Shown one piece after another: positions 25,763 through 36,712 of a stretch of DNA of 64,000 nucleotides. The notes below the pieces were generated by a model. The model worked only from the letters and a program-made list of their open reading frames with translations. It was not told the DNA's origin and searched no databases. The stretch comes from Spirosoma sordidisoli (GTDB taxonomy: Bacteria; Bacteroidota; Bacteroidia; Cytophagales; Spirosomataceae), in contig NZ_SBLB01000011.1 in the NCBI RefSeq assembly GCF_004138325.1, positions 1 to 64,000 of the forward strand, read 5' to 3'. Numbering within the stretch: the first letter of the stretch is position 1; each line of letters opens with the position of its first letter. Made by a program: the position numbers and the translations under genes.

Positions 25763-27058
25763 ATGAACGCGTTGTCAAATTCATCCAACCGCCGGACGTT
25801 CCTGAAGCAGGCAACCGGACTGGCTGCTTTCTATATTGTTCCGCGGCATGTGCTTGGCCGGGGATTTGTAGCGCCCAGCGATCAGATTACCATCGGGTTT
25901 ATTGGGCTGGGTCGACAAAGCAACGGCTTGCGCGGTCAGTTTCTGAAAAACGGCGGTCGCGTTATTGCCGCCTGCGACGTTGATGCCAGTAAAGTAGGCT
26001 CCTTTGCCGACGCGGTCAATACGCACTATGCAGCCCAGGCAGATAAAGCCACCTACCAGGGCTGCGAACGCTATGATGATTACCGAAAACTGCTCGACAA
26101 TAAAGCCATCGATGCCGTCGTCATTGCTACACCCGATCACTGGCATAGCGTCATCGCCATTCAGGCAGCCAGAGCGGGCAAAGACATCTACTGCGAAAAG
26201 CCACTCTCGCTGACAGTAAAGGAAGGCCGCGACATGGTCAAAGCTACGCGCCGGCATAAACGCGTATTTCAGACCGGGAGTATGCAGCGATCATGGCCCG
26301 AGTTCCGGCAGGCGGTTGAACTGGTCCGGGGTGGCTTCATTGGCAACGTCAGAACCGTGAACATCAACGTCGGCGGCCCACCGCGGCCATGGGACCTGGA
26401 GGCTCAGCCACTCCCAGCCGGCGTGAACTGGGATGCCTGGCTTGGCCCAAATACCGTAACCCGTCCGTATAACGGCGTGCTCTTACCGACGCCCAACGAT
26501 AAGTTCTGGGGAAAATGGCGCGACATTGATGAGTTTGGCGGGGGCGGCATGACCGATTGGGGGGCTCACATGTTCGATATTGCGCAGTGGGGACTCGGCA
26601 TGGACAACTCGGGACCTGTGCAGCTTACTCCCCCAACCGACGGAAGTGGTAAAGGGCTGGTCTACCAGTATGCCAATGGGGTTATTATGAATCACCAACC
26701 GGTTGAGGGCAGGCAGTATTGTCACTTCATCGGTACCGAAGGTGAAGTGAAAGTTGGCCGTGGCGAGTTGATAACAACGCCGGCCAGCTTAAAAGACAAA
26801 GTAATAGCCGAATCAGACCGCCACGTTTACTTCAGCGAAAACCACTACAAAGACTTTCTTGACGCCATCAAAACCCGCAAAGCTCCCATTTGCGACGTAG
26901 AAGTGGGGCATCGCACAGCCTCGGTCTGCACAATCGGCAACATTGCCTACCGGCTCAAGCGTCCCTTACGCTGGAATCCTGATAAAGAAACCTTTCAAAA
27001 CGACCCGGAAGCTAACCAACTTCTCAGTAGACCCATGCGAAAAGAGTGGTCCGTCTAA
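25763..27058 (+). CDS. Gfo/Idh/MocA-family oxidoreductase with Tat-like signal
   Basis: An NAD(P)-dependent oxidoreductase (431 residues). It begins SSNRRTFLKQATGLAAFYIV, a twin-arginine (RRTFLK) signal followed by a hydrophobic stretch, which implies folded export to the periplasm. The Rossmann motif QITIGFIGLGRQSNGLRGQF, the conserved CEKPLSLTVKEGRDMVKATR (with the EKP lysine) and GGGGMTDWGAHMFDIAQWGL define the family. Exported Gfo/Idh/MocA enzymes are common beside SusC/SusD genes and act on sugars or sugar acids; the reaction here is not known. It lies 167 nt after SusD and may belong to the same uptake cluster. Confidence 0.9.
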   Translation: MNALSNSSNRRTFLKQATGLAAFYIVPRHVLGRGFVAPSDQITIGFIGLGRQSNGLRGQFLKNGGRVIAACDVDASKVGSFADAVNTHYAAQADKATYQGCERYDDYRKLLDNKAIDAVVIATPDHWHSVIAIQAARAGKDIYCEKPLSLTVKEGRDMVKATRRHKRVFQTGSMQRSWPEFRQAVELVRGGFIGNVRTVNINVGGPPRPWDLEAQPLPAGVNWDAWLGPNTVTRPYNGVLLPTPNDKFWGKWRDIDEFGGGGMTDWGAHMFDIAQWGLGMDNSGPVQLTPPTDGSGKGLVYQYANGVIMNHQPVEGRQYCHFIGTEGEVKVGRGELITTPASLKDKVIAESDRHVYFSENHYKDFLDAIKTRKAPICDVEVGHRTASVCTIGNIAYRLKRPLRWNPDKETFQNDPEANQLLSRPMRKEWSV

Positions 27059-27065
27059 AATTCCG

Positions 27066-27073
27066 TATCTTTG
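27066..27073 (+). promoter_or_regulatory. Promoter -7 element of tsaE
   Basis: TATCTTTG matches TAnnTTTG just after the oxidoreductase stop. No good -33. It covers an upstream TTG codon and so supports the ATG at 27098 as the tsaE start. Confidence 0.55.
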
Positions 27074-27097
27074 CGGGCCGATAAGCAGGACGCGACC

Positions 27098-27520
27098 ATG
27101 ATAACGCATTTCCATCGACTCGACGAACTTGATGCCGTTGCCCACCAGCTGCTTGCCGAAGGGCGAACCCAGTCGGTCTGGCTGTTTGAGGGTGAGATGG
27201 GAGCGGGAAAAACAACCCTCATCAAGGCCTTATGCCGGGCCCTGGGCGTCGTTAGCATGGTCCAAAGCCCGACGTTTGCTATTGTAAACGAATACACGAC
27301 CCACGAAGGCCATTCCATTTACCATTTTGATTGTTACCGGCTCCGAAACGAAGCCGAAGCGTTGGATATTGGTATGGAAGAATACTTCGATTCGGGCAAC
27401 TACTGCTTTGTCGAGTGGCCGGAACAGATTCCATCGCTCTGGCCCGCAACCTATTACAAAGTTCATATCTCGGCCGACTTAGACGGTCGCCGGACGGTTG
27501 AAACGCAGTCGGTTTACTAG
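27098..27520 (+). CDS. tsaE: tRNA t6A37 biosynthesis ATPase TsaE
   Basis: A 140-residue ATPase that drives the TsaD-TsaB complex in making N6-threonylcarbamoyladenosine at tRNA position 37. The Walker A LFEGEMGAGKTTLIKALC (29-46), the switch VQSPTFAIVNEY and the HFDCYRLRNEAEALDIGMEE segment (Walker B region) with CFVEWPEQI are diagnostic. The other t6A genes are not in the window. The start is set by the -7 element position. Confidence 0.94.
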   Translation: MITHFHRLDELDAVAHQLLAEGRTQSVWLFEGEMGAGKTTLIKALCRALGVVSMVQSPTFAIVNEYTTHEGHSIYHFDCYRLRNEAEALDIGMEEYFDSGNYCFVEWPEQIPSLWPATYYKVHISADLDGRRTVETQSVY

Positions 27521-27529
27521 TGCTCAGCT

Positions 27530-27576
27530 ATTGATCGAAGGTTATCCATTTCTGAGGATAGCCGCTATCGATCAAT
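27530..27576 (+). promoter_or_regulatory. Nested hairpin in the tsaE-ald gap
   Basis: The outer stem ATTGATCG (27530-27537) pairs with CGATCAAT (27569-27576); the inner stem GGTTATCC (27540-27547) pairs with GGATAGCC (27556-27563) with one G-U. There is no T-run after it, so it is more likely a leader structure of the alanine dehydrogenase gene or an RNA-stabilising hairpin than a terminator. Confidence 0.4.
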
Positions 27577-27602
27577 GCCTGACTACTGAAAACTAAAAAA
27601 AG

Positions 27603-28814
27603 GTGACTGGATTCGAAGAACTGGCCAAACAAACGGCCCTATATCCTAAAGAAGCTCCGCTGGCCCTGAAGACCAGCAGAAACAGCCTGCTTATCGGTCT
27701 GCCCAAGGAAGTGTCGCTTCAGGAAAACCGGATTGCGCTGACGCCCGAAGCCGTAGCCATTCTGGTGCGCAACGGCCACAATGTTATCGTTGAGCGGGGA
27801 GCCGGCGAAAAAGCCAAGTTCTCAGACACCGAATACAGCGAAGCGGGGGCGCAGATTGCCCAGTCGGCCCAGGAGGTATACGAAGCCAACCTGATCTTGA
27901 AGATTGAACCGCTCGTTTATAGCGAATTCGATCATGTCCGATCAGGGAGCACGGTTATTTCGGCACTCAACCTGCCGGCTCACGAACGTGGCTATTTCGA
28001 AAAAATCAACGAAAAAAGCATCACCGCCATCGGGTACGAGTTCATTCAGGACAAGGCCGGTAATATGCCGGTGATCCGGTCGATGAGCGAAATAGCGGGC
28101 AGTGCCGTGATGCTCATTGCGGGCGAATACCTGAGCAATGCCGACAATGGCCGGGGCATTATCCTGGGCGGTATAACGGGCGTTCCGCCGACCAAAGTGG
28201 TTATGCTGGGCGCCGGTACCGTTACCGAATACGCCGTTCGGGCCGCCCTGGGTATGGGAGCCGATATCAAAGTATTCGACAAACACCTCTACAAACTTCA
28301 GCGGCTCAAATATGCAGTTGGTCAGCATGTCTATACGTCCATCATCGACTCCGATACCATGGCCGAGGCCATTCAGCGGGCCGATGTGGTTATTGGCGCC
28401 ATGCGGGCCGAAGACGGACTCAGTCCGGTGGTGGTTACCGAAGAAATGATCGGTCGGATGAAACCGGACTCGGTTATTATCGACGTGTCCATCGACCAGG
28501 GGGGCAACTTTGAAACCTCCCGCATGACCACCCATAAGCAACCGACCTTCAAGCATATGGGCGTTATCCATTATTGCGTACCCAACATTGCGGCCCGGGT
28601 TGCCTATACGGCTAGTATGGCGCTGAGTAACATCTTCTTACCTTTTCTGCTGGAGACCGGGACCACCGGCGGCATCGAACAGATGATGTATACGAACCGC
28701 TGGTTCATGAAAGGTGTTTATGCTCATAAAGGCACGCTTACCAACCTTTACATTGCCCGCAAGTTCAACATGCGTTTCAAAGATCTGCAATTGTTGCTGG
28801 CGGCCCGGTTCTAG
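27603..28814 (+). CDS. ald: Alanine dehydrogenase
   Basis: A 403-residue NAD-dependent dehydrogenase converting L-alanine to pyruvate and ammonia (or the reverse). The N-terminal IGLPKEVSLQENRIALTPEA and the central VVMLGAGTVTEYAVRAALGM (Rossmann fold) with IKVFDKHLYKLQRL define the AlaDH/PNT family. VIIDVSIDQGGNFETSR and HYCVPNIAARVAYTASMALS complete it. Its length exceeds the classical 370-residue enzyme by an N-terminal 40 residues, which I believe is normal in Bacteroidota. The start is a GTG just after an A-rich run. The transcript leader holds a nested hairpin. Confidence 0.92.
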   Translation: MTGFEELAKQTALYPKEAPLALKTSRNSLLIGLPKEVSLQENRIALTPEAVAILVRNGHNVIVERGAGEKAKFSDTEYSEAGAQIAQSAQEVYEANLILKIEPLVYSEFDHVRSGSTVISALNLPAHERGYFEKINEKSITAIGYEFIQDKAGNMPVIRSMSEIAGSAVMLIAGEYLSNADNGRGIILGGITGVPPTKVVMLGAGTVTEYAVRAALGMGADIKVFDKHLYKLQRLKYAVGQHVYTSIIDSDTMAEAIQRADVVIGAMRAEDGLSPVVVTEEMIGRMKPDSVIIDVSIDQGGNFETSRMTTHKQPTFKHMGVIHYCVPNIAARVAYTASMALSNIFLPFLLETGTTGGIEQMMYTNRWFMKGVYAHKGTLTNLYIARKFNMRFKDLQLLLAARF

Positions 28815-28870
28815 GTCGAAACGTGTTGATGCTTCGGCGTTTTGCTGACGTATAAACGGTATCCATTCTC

Positions 28871-29275
28871 ATGATCAACCACAGCAACGAAAACACCCTG
28901 CTCGACGATGCCAACTCGCCCGAGATCAACAAACAGTTGATGGGGCAGATTTCGTCGGATTTTGTCAAAGTAGCCGACCCGCTAAAGGAAGCCTCCTATC
29001 AGATTCGGCAGCGGGGTTTTTCTGACTATCCCGTCTTTGTAGCGTCGCGCCGGGACGTACCCGTAGGCCAGCTCCTGATCGGCATCGGCGAACTGGAGAA
29101 TCAGTGGTCGTACAAAGCCAGTTTTCTGGATGAATTTGTTCAGCGCGGCCTGATTGGCCCTGAGTCGGTAGACCTCTGGAAAGAGAACTACAAAAAGCCC
29201 GACGAATACAGCTGTCTGTTTGTGGTTCATGGCGATTTTGCCGGCTTTGTGTACATTCCCTATCCGGAAGATTAG
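28871..29275 (+). CDS. Conserved hypothetical protein
   Basis: A 134-residue soluble protein that I do not recognise; no signal peptide or membrane helix. It is acidic at the start (ENTLLDDANSPEINKQLMGQ), with a central FPVFVASRRDVPVGQLLIG-type strand-turn (SDYPVFVASRRDVPVGQLLI) and a C-terminal SCLFVVHGDFAGFVYIPYPE strand pair. It reads as a real gene: an ATG start, stable composition, and a gap of 56 nt after ald on the same strand with a strong terminator behind it. It may be co-transcribed with ald. Confidence 0.7.
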   Translation: MINHSNENTLLDDANSPEINKQLMGQISSDFVKVADPLKEASYQIRQRGFSDYPVFVASRRDVPVGQLLIGIGELENQWSYKASFLDEFVQRGLIGPESVDLWKENYKKPDEYSCLFVVHGDFAGFVYIPYPED

Positions 29276-31681
<2,406 letters not shown>

Positions 31682-31695
31682 CCGAATGATAACAT

Positions 31696-31722
31696 AAAGC
31701 GGGCTGTGGGGCCCGCTTTTTT
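31696..31722 (+). terminator. Intrinsic terminator of gyrB
   Basis: AAAGCGGGC (31696-31704) pairs with GCCCGCTTT (31711-31719) and is followed by TTT. Confidence 0.85.
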
Positions 31723-31753
31723 GTTGTATTTGTACGTACGAAATGAACTGAGT

Positions 31754-34105
31754 ATGCGTAACCCCCTTAACTCAAACCGAACGATGCTGAGCACTCTGGT
31801 CTCCAGATTTACCCAGCGAAATCCGGATAAGACCTCCCAGACCAGCGATAAAATGGCAAAGGTTAGCGAAAAAGTCAGCAGTGTAATCGATCAGAGCAAT
31901 TACCTCAGCCGCGATCTTAGCTGGCTCAAATTTAACGAGCGGGTGCTGGACCAGGCCCGCAATGATAGCCGTACGCTGCTGGAACGTCTTAAGTTTCTGG
32001 CCATTTCGGCCTCGAACCTCGATGAGTTCTTCATGATCCGCGTGGGTAGTTTGTACAACTACCTGGATTACCAGAAACAACGCGTCGACTATTCGGGGCT
32101 GCGGGAAGTCCCATTCAGAAAGGCACTCATGACCACGGCCCAGCAGTTTTGTCATGACCAGCAGGATGTGTTCGTCAACAACCTGCTGCCGCTGTTTGCC
32201 GAAAATGACATGCAGCTGGTGGCGTTCAATGCGCTGTTGCCCGACGAACAGCAGGAGGCCAACAACTACTTTGACCGGACTATTTTCCCTACGCTGACCC
32301 CAATGCTGTACGACTACACGCACACGTTTCCGGTGCTGTTGGCGAAAGTGCTGATTTTTGGCGTAGTAACTCAAAACCCTGACGGAGCTAACCTGCAAAG
32401 TCTGCGGTCAGAAGACGAAGAAGACCGTCAGCGGCTGTCGTTTGTGCAGATACCTGCCAACCTGCCCCGTTTCATGTCGTTCGAACGGGACGAGAAGATC
32501 CTGTTCCTGCCTATTGAGGAAGTCGTTCGCCATAATATCAAAAAGCTGTATCGGAATGTAGAAATCTCTTCCGTGAGCCTGTTCAGGATTACCCGGAACG
32601 GCGATTTTACGCTGGAAGAAAACGACGATGACGAAGTAGACTTCATTGACGAAGTACGGCAAAAAATCAAGAACAGGCGACTGGGGCGGGTTACCCGGGT
32701 CGAAATTGAAGCAGGGGCGATCAGCAAAGATGGCGTTTCGGCTCCGGCCTCGCCCTGGATGATCAATCTGCTCAAAAAACGCTGGGAAATAGACGATCTG
32801 AATATTTTCGAATCGCGCACGCTGCTCGACTTTTCGGCCTTCTGGCAAATTATCGGTCTGCCCGATTTTAAGGACGACATGCCCCCGCCCCACCCGCCCG
32901 TTCCTCCGCTGGGCCTGGGCCGGGATAAAACCGACAACATTTTTGACCTGATCAAGCAGCGCGACCTGTTGCTGCACCACCCCTATAATAACTTCGAGCC
33001 TGTCCTGCAATTGCTCGAGCAGGCCGCCGAAGACCCGAACGTACTGGCTATAAAAATTACCGTTTACCGGCTGGCCAAACGCTCCCGAATTACAGAAGCG
33101 CTGCTGAAAGCCGCCGAAAACGGAAAACACGTATCGGTACTGTTTGAGGTGAAAGCCCGGTTCGATGAAGAGAACAACATCCGCGAAGCGCAGCGCCTTC
33201 AGAAAGCGGGTTGTTTTGTCATTTACGGCATCAGCCGGTACAAGACGCATACCAAACTGCTGCTGGTGGTACGGAGCGAAGGCACCCGGGTTGTTCGCTA
33301 TGCCCACATGGCTACCGGCAACTACAATGAAGACACATCTAAACTGTATACCGACATTGGCCTTTTAACTACTAACGAGGTATACACGCAGGACATAGCC
33401 GAGTTCTTCAACGTCATTACGGGTCACTCCCTGCCGAACGAATACCAGTATTTGATTACCGCTCCGCGCGACATGCGGGAGCAACTCCTGCGCCTGATCC
33501 GCCTGGAAGCCGAAAACGCGCGCCGTGGCTTACCCAGCGGCATCTGCATAAAAGTAAATTCGCTGGAAGACAAAGAGGTCATTGACGAACTCTACAAAGC
33601 CTCCGAAGCCGGCGTGCCCGTGCGGCTTATTGTCCGCAGCATCTGTTGCCTCCGCCCCAAACGCGCGGGTCTGAGCGACAACATTACCGTTCGGTCAATT
33701 GTGGGCGATTATCTGGAGCACACTCGTATTTACTACTTCCATAACAACGGCGATCCGAAAGTGTACGGGGGCAGCGCCGACGTTATGGTCCGCAGTTTTG
33801 ACCGGCGCATAGAATCGCTGTTCTTCCTGGCCGACCAGCGGGTTAAACAACTGGCGATGCTCATTCTGGACTACAACCTGCAGGACAACGTGAACGCCTA
33901 CGAACTAAACGAAGACGGCTCGTTTACGAAGTGTGAAGTCCCCGCCGGAAGCCAACCGTTTAACATGCACAAACGCTTTTTCGACGTAACAGAAAAGCAG
34001 GTTACCGAAGCTCATCTTTTCGACCCGGAAATTAAACCGGCCGAGGTGGCCCAAATTGAAGAAGAATACCAGGAAGGTGCCGAACGGGCTATAGCTGACA
34101 TTTAA
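31754..34105 (+). CDS. ppk1: Polyphosphate kinase 1
   Basis: Polyphosphate kinase (783 residues), which reversibly transfers the gamma-phosphate of ATP to polyphosphate at the membrane. The N domain opens YLSRDLSWLKFNERVLDQAR, then FLAISASNLDEFFMIRVG. The C-terminal catalytic halves hold LFEVKARFDEENNIREAQRL, YGISRYKTHTKLLLVVR (with the autophosphorylated His in KTHTK) and GNYNEDTSKLYTDIG. RSICCLRPKRAGLSDNITVR and GDPKVYGGSADVMVRSFDRR follow. I chose ATG 31754 because upstream codons would lie on the promoter/terminator region; a start at 31784 or 31850 would remove only a variable leader. Confidence 0.94.
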   Translation: MRNPLNSNRTMLSTLVSRFTQRNPDKTSQTSDKMAKVSEKVSSVIDQSNYLSRDLSWLKFNERVLDQARNDSRTLLERLKFLAISASNLDEFFMIRVGSLYNYLDYQKQRVDYSGLREVPFRKALMTTAQQFCHDQQDVFVNNLLPLFAENDMQLVAFNALLPDEQQEANNYFDRTIFPTLTPMLYDYTHTFPVLLAKVLIFGVVTQNPDGANLQSLRSEDEEDRQRLSFVQIPANLPRFMSFERDEKILFLPIEEVVRHNIKKLYRNVEISSVSLFRITRNGDFTLEENDDDEVDFIDEVRQKIKNRRLGRVTRVEIEAGAISKDGVSAPASPWMINLLKKRWEIDDLNIFESRTLLDFSAFWQIIGLPDFKDDMPPPHPPVPPLGLGRDKTDNIFDLIKQRDLLLHHPYNNFEPVLQLLEQAAEDPNVLAIKITVYRLAKRSRITEALLKAAENGKHVSVLFEVKARFDEENNIREAQRLQKAGCFVIYGISRYKTHTKLLLVVRSEGTRVVRYAHMATGNYNEDTSKLYTDIGLLTTNEVYTQDIAEFFNVITGHSLPNEYQYLITAPRDMREQLLRLIRLEAENARRGLPSGICIKVNSLEDKEVIDELYKASEAGVPVRLIVRSICCLRPKRAGLSDNITVRSIVGDYLEHTRIYYFHNNGDPKVYGGSADVMVRSFDRRIESLFFLADQRVKQLAMLILDYNLQDNVNAYELNEDGSFTKCEVPAGSQPFNMHKRFFDVTEKQVTEAHLFDPEIKPAEVAQIEEEYQEGAERAIADI

Positions 34106-34129
34106 CCAGCCCTCCAGAACTAACCATAT

Positions 34130-34162
34130 AAGCCGACAGGATTTGTATTTTCCTGTCGGCTT
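34130..34162 (+). terminator. Intrinsic terminator of ppk1
   Basis: AAGCCGACAGGA (34130-34141) pairs perfectly with TCCTGTCGGCTT (34151-34162). Confidence 0.8.
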
Positions 34163-34213
34163 TCATTTGTTTGCCGGGTTGATATTCTGCACTCGTTCCT
34201 GCCTTTTTCTTTC

Positions 34214-34221
34214 TATCTTCG
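34214..34221 (+). promoter_or_regulatory. Promoter -7-like element of the nucleoside transporter gene
   Basis: TATCTTCG is one base off TAnnTTTG and lies 31 nt before the ATG. Confidence 0.4.
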
Positions 34222-34252
34222 CCATCTTAACTGCAACTGTGTATTTAACCGA

Positions 34253-35494
34253 ATGGATCGTTTTACCGGCCTGATTGGCATCGTTTTAATTCTGGGCATT
34301 GCCTACGCCCTTTCCGACAATCGTAAAGCAATCAATTATCGTACTGTTGGCGTAGGGCTGGGTCTGCAGTTTGGCCTTGCCGTATTTGTCCTGAAAACCG
34401 ACATTGGCCAACAGCTCTTTCAGGGACTGGGCTATTACGTAGACCGCCTGCTTCAAAAGGCCAACAAAGGAGCCGAATTTGTTTTCTCATCGCTTGTCAG
34501 AACTGACGTACTGACCCGGGCATTCGGGCCGGGCAATGACTTTATTTTCTTTTTTAAGGTCATACCAACGATCATTTTTGTAGCGGTACTGGTCAATATT
34601 TTCTACCACCTCGGCATCATGCAGCGCGTAGTAGCCGTTATGGCCCGGGCTATGAAATGGCTCATGGGGGTTAGCGGAGCCGAAGCCCTCTCCAACGTTG
34701 CCAGCACGTTTGTAGGTCAGGTAGAAGCCCAGATTATGATTAAGCCCTATCTCAACGGCATGACCAACTCCGAGCTGCTGGCCAGTATGACAGGCTCGTT
34801 TGCCTGCATTGCCGGTGGTGTACTGGCGGTCTATATTTCGCTGGGTGTACCAGCTCCTTATTTGCTGGCCGCCAGCATTATGGCCGCTCCGGGCGCGCTG
34901 GTCATCAGCAAAATCGTTATGCCCGAAACACAGATGTCCGAAACCCAGGGCACCGTTAAGGTCGAGATCAAAAAAGCGCACGCTAACCTGCTCGACGCTA
35001 TTGCCGCCGGAGCCAGTGAAGGTCTGAAAGTTGGGTTTAACGTCATAGCCATGCTGATTGGCTTCATTGCCCTGATCGCCCTGATCGATAGTCTCTTGTT
35101 CCGGCTGGGCTTTTATGTATTCAGCATCGACAACCTGAGCCTGAATTTCCTGCTCGGAAAACTCTTCTCCCTGTTTGCCTGGGCAATGGGCGTCCCGGCC
35201 AAGGATATTGAAGCGGCTGGGGCCCTGATGGGTACCAAAATGGTTGTCAACGAGTTTGTGGCTTACCTCGACCTGGTCAAGATCAAACAGACACTCGACC
35301 CCAAAACCATTGCTATTGTCAGCTTCGCCCTGTGCGGATTTGCCAACTTCAGCTCGATTGCCATTCAGGTGGGAGGTATCGGCGAGCTGGCGCCCAATCG
35401 CCGGAGTGATCTGGCCCGGCTCGGCTTCAAAGCGCTGATCTGCGGCACGCTGGCCAGCTACATGTCTGCCACATTAGCCGGGCTCCTACTGTAG
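34253..35494 (+). CDS. CNT-family (NupC) nucleoside transporter
   Basis: A concentrative nucleoside transporter (413 residues) that brings nucleosides in with Na+ or H+. The multi-helix layout begins FTGLIGIVLILGIAYALSDN. The family core is MKWLMGVSGAEALSNVASTF followed by VGQVEAQIMIKPYLNGMTNS; the second repeat has MGTKMVVNEFVAYLDL and CGFANFSSIAIQVGGIGELA. About ten membrane helices are expected. Ion and substrate preference cannot be read with certainty. It is convergent with the desaturase gene, with only 15 nt between stops and no hairpin. Confidence 0.93.
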   Translation: MDRFTGLIGIVLILGIAYALSDNRKAINYRTVGVGLGLQFGLAVFVLKTDIGQQLFQGLGYYVDRLLQKANKGAEFVFSSLVRTDVLTRAFGPGNDFIFFFKVIPTIIFVAVLVNIFYHLGIMQRVVAVMARAMKWLMGVSGAEALSNVASTFVGQVEAQIMIKPYLNGMTNSELLASMTGSFACIAGGVLAVYISLGVPAPYLLAASIMAAPGALVISKIVMPETQMSETQGTVKVEIKKAHANLLDAIAAGASEGLKVGFNVIAMLIGFIALIALIDSLLFRLGFYVFSIDNLSLNFLLGKLFSLFAWAMGVPAKDIEAAGALMGTKMVVNEFVAYLDLVKIKQTLDPKTIAIVSFALCGFANFSSIAIQVGGIGELAPNRRSDLARLGFKALICGTLASYMSATLAGLLL

Positions 35495-35509
35495 CGGTAA
35501 CGGAACGGC

Positions 35510-36586
35510 TTACTGACCCAACGTTTTCAGCATGTTGATGTGCGAACTGAGCGCCTGCTGAAAAGAGGGCTTGTTGTTGTATGGAATTCCATACTCTTCG
35601 GCCGTTTGCTGCACAATCGGAGAAAGCGCCCGGTAGTGGATGTGCGAGATATTCGGGAAAAGGTGATGCTCTACCTGAAAGTCAAGCCCGCCAATATACC
35701 ACGACAGGAGCGCCGGACAGGAGAAGTTCGCCGTTGTGTACATTTGATGAATTGCCCAGGTGTTGTATACGCACCCACTCTCATCCGGCTCGGGCTGGCA
35801 GGCTCCCTCCACAACGTGCGCCAGCTGAAAAATCGTACTCAGGACAAGCCCGGCGGTAAAATGCATGATGGCAAACCCAAGCAGCCACTGGCCAAACGTC
35901 AGATCGGTGACTGCCAGCGGCAAAACGGCAATGAACAATACATATAACAGTTTACTGGTAATTAGCGTCAGGATATTACGTCGGGTAAACGGCTTCACGA
36001 GTTTCTGATTGCCCGAGTGGTTGTACTTGTAGGCCGACCGGAAATCTTTCACGAAAAACGAGAACGTCATCAGCCCGTACAGCATGAAAGCGTAGATATG
36101 CTGATACCGATGAATCTTCCAGCGCCGATCCCCCTGCGATAAACGTAGTAGAAACTTACCCGTAATGTCCTCATCGACATCGTGGATATTGGTGTAGGTA
36201 TGGTGTAGGGTATTATGCTGCACTTTCCAGTTCAGTACATTACCACCGAGCAAGTACAGGCAGGAACTGAAGAATGTATTCACCCAGGGTATGCTGGAGA
36301 ACGAGCCATGGTTGGCATCATGCATGACCGACATGCCTACGCCAGCCGTTCCCAGCCCCATCAGTATGGCCAGACACAAATCCACACCGGGTGAGAACTG
36401 GTTGCTGAGAATCAACCCATAGGGTACCAATAGCAACCCTAACATAAAAATGCCCTTCCAAACCAGGAGTTGATCCCCCTGTTTGAGAAGAGCCTTTTCT
36501 TTAAAATACTGGTCTATTCGCTCACGCAATACCGGAAAGAAAAGAGACTTATCCTTATTTACAAACCTGATTGTCTCTTTCCTCAT
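35510..36586 (-). CDS. Membrane fatty acid (acyl-CoA/acyl-lipid) desaturase
   Basis: A di-iron membrane desaturase (358 residues) that introduces a double bond into acyl chains and tunes membrane fluidity. The three histidine boxes are present: MHDANHGSF, HNTLHHTYTNIHDVDED and FQVEHHLFPNISHIHY. The QxxHH form of the third box is typical of front-end (delta-5/6-like) enzymes. No cytochrome b5 domain is fused, so an external electron donor is needed. Four membrane helices are expected. The position of desaturation is unknown. It lies 126 nt upstream of a bestrophin gene's stop on the same strand. Confidence 0.9.
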   Translation of the reverse strand: MRKETIRFVNKDKSLFFPVLRERIDQYFKEKALLKQGDQLLVWKGIFMLGLLLVPYGLILSNQFSPGVDLCLAILMGLGTAGVGMSVMHDANHGSFSSIPWVNTFFSSCLYLLGGNVLNWKVQHNTLHHTYTNIHDVDEDITGKFLLRLSQGDRRWKIHRYQHIYAFMLYGLMTFSFFVKDFRSAYKYNHSGNQKLVKPFTRRNILTLITSKLLYVLFIAVLPLAVTDLTFGQWLLGFAIMHFTAGLVLSTIFQLAHVVEGACQPEPDESGCVYNTWAIHQMYTTANFSCPALLSWYIGGLDFQVEHHLFPNISHIHYRALSPIVQQTAEEYGIPYNNKPSFQQALSSHINMLKTLGQ

Positions 36587-36712
36587 AGGTCTACCTGCAC
36601 CCGCGTTGTATGAACAGTCTTTTCATAACTAAACGTGAAAAAGAAGAATTCTGTATTTAACTAGTAGACTATTAGTGAAGATATAGCTACCGTTCCCGCG
36701 GCTCATCACTAT

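Noticed and set aside
32408-33307. Long open frame antisense to ppk1 (299 codons)
   Set aside because: It lies wholly within a well-conserved gene on the opposite strand, where codon bias removes stops; no domain is recognisable. Similar long antisense frames at 3554-4150, 4898-5485 and 13394-14224 were rejected for the same reason.
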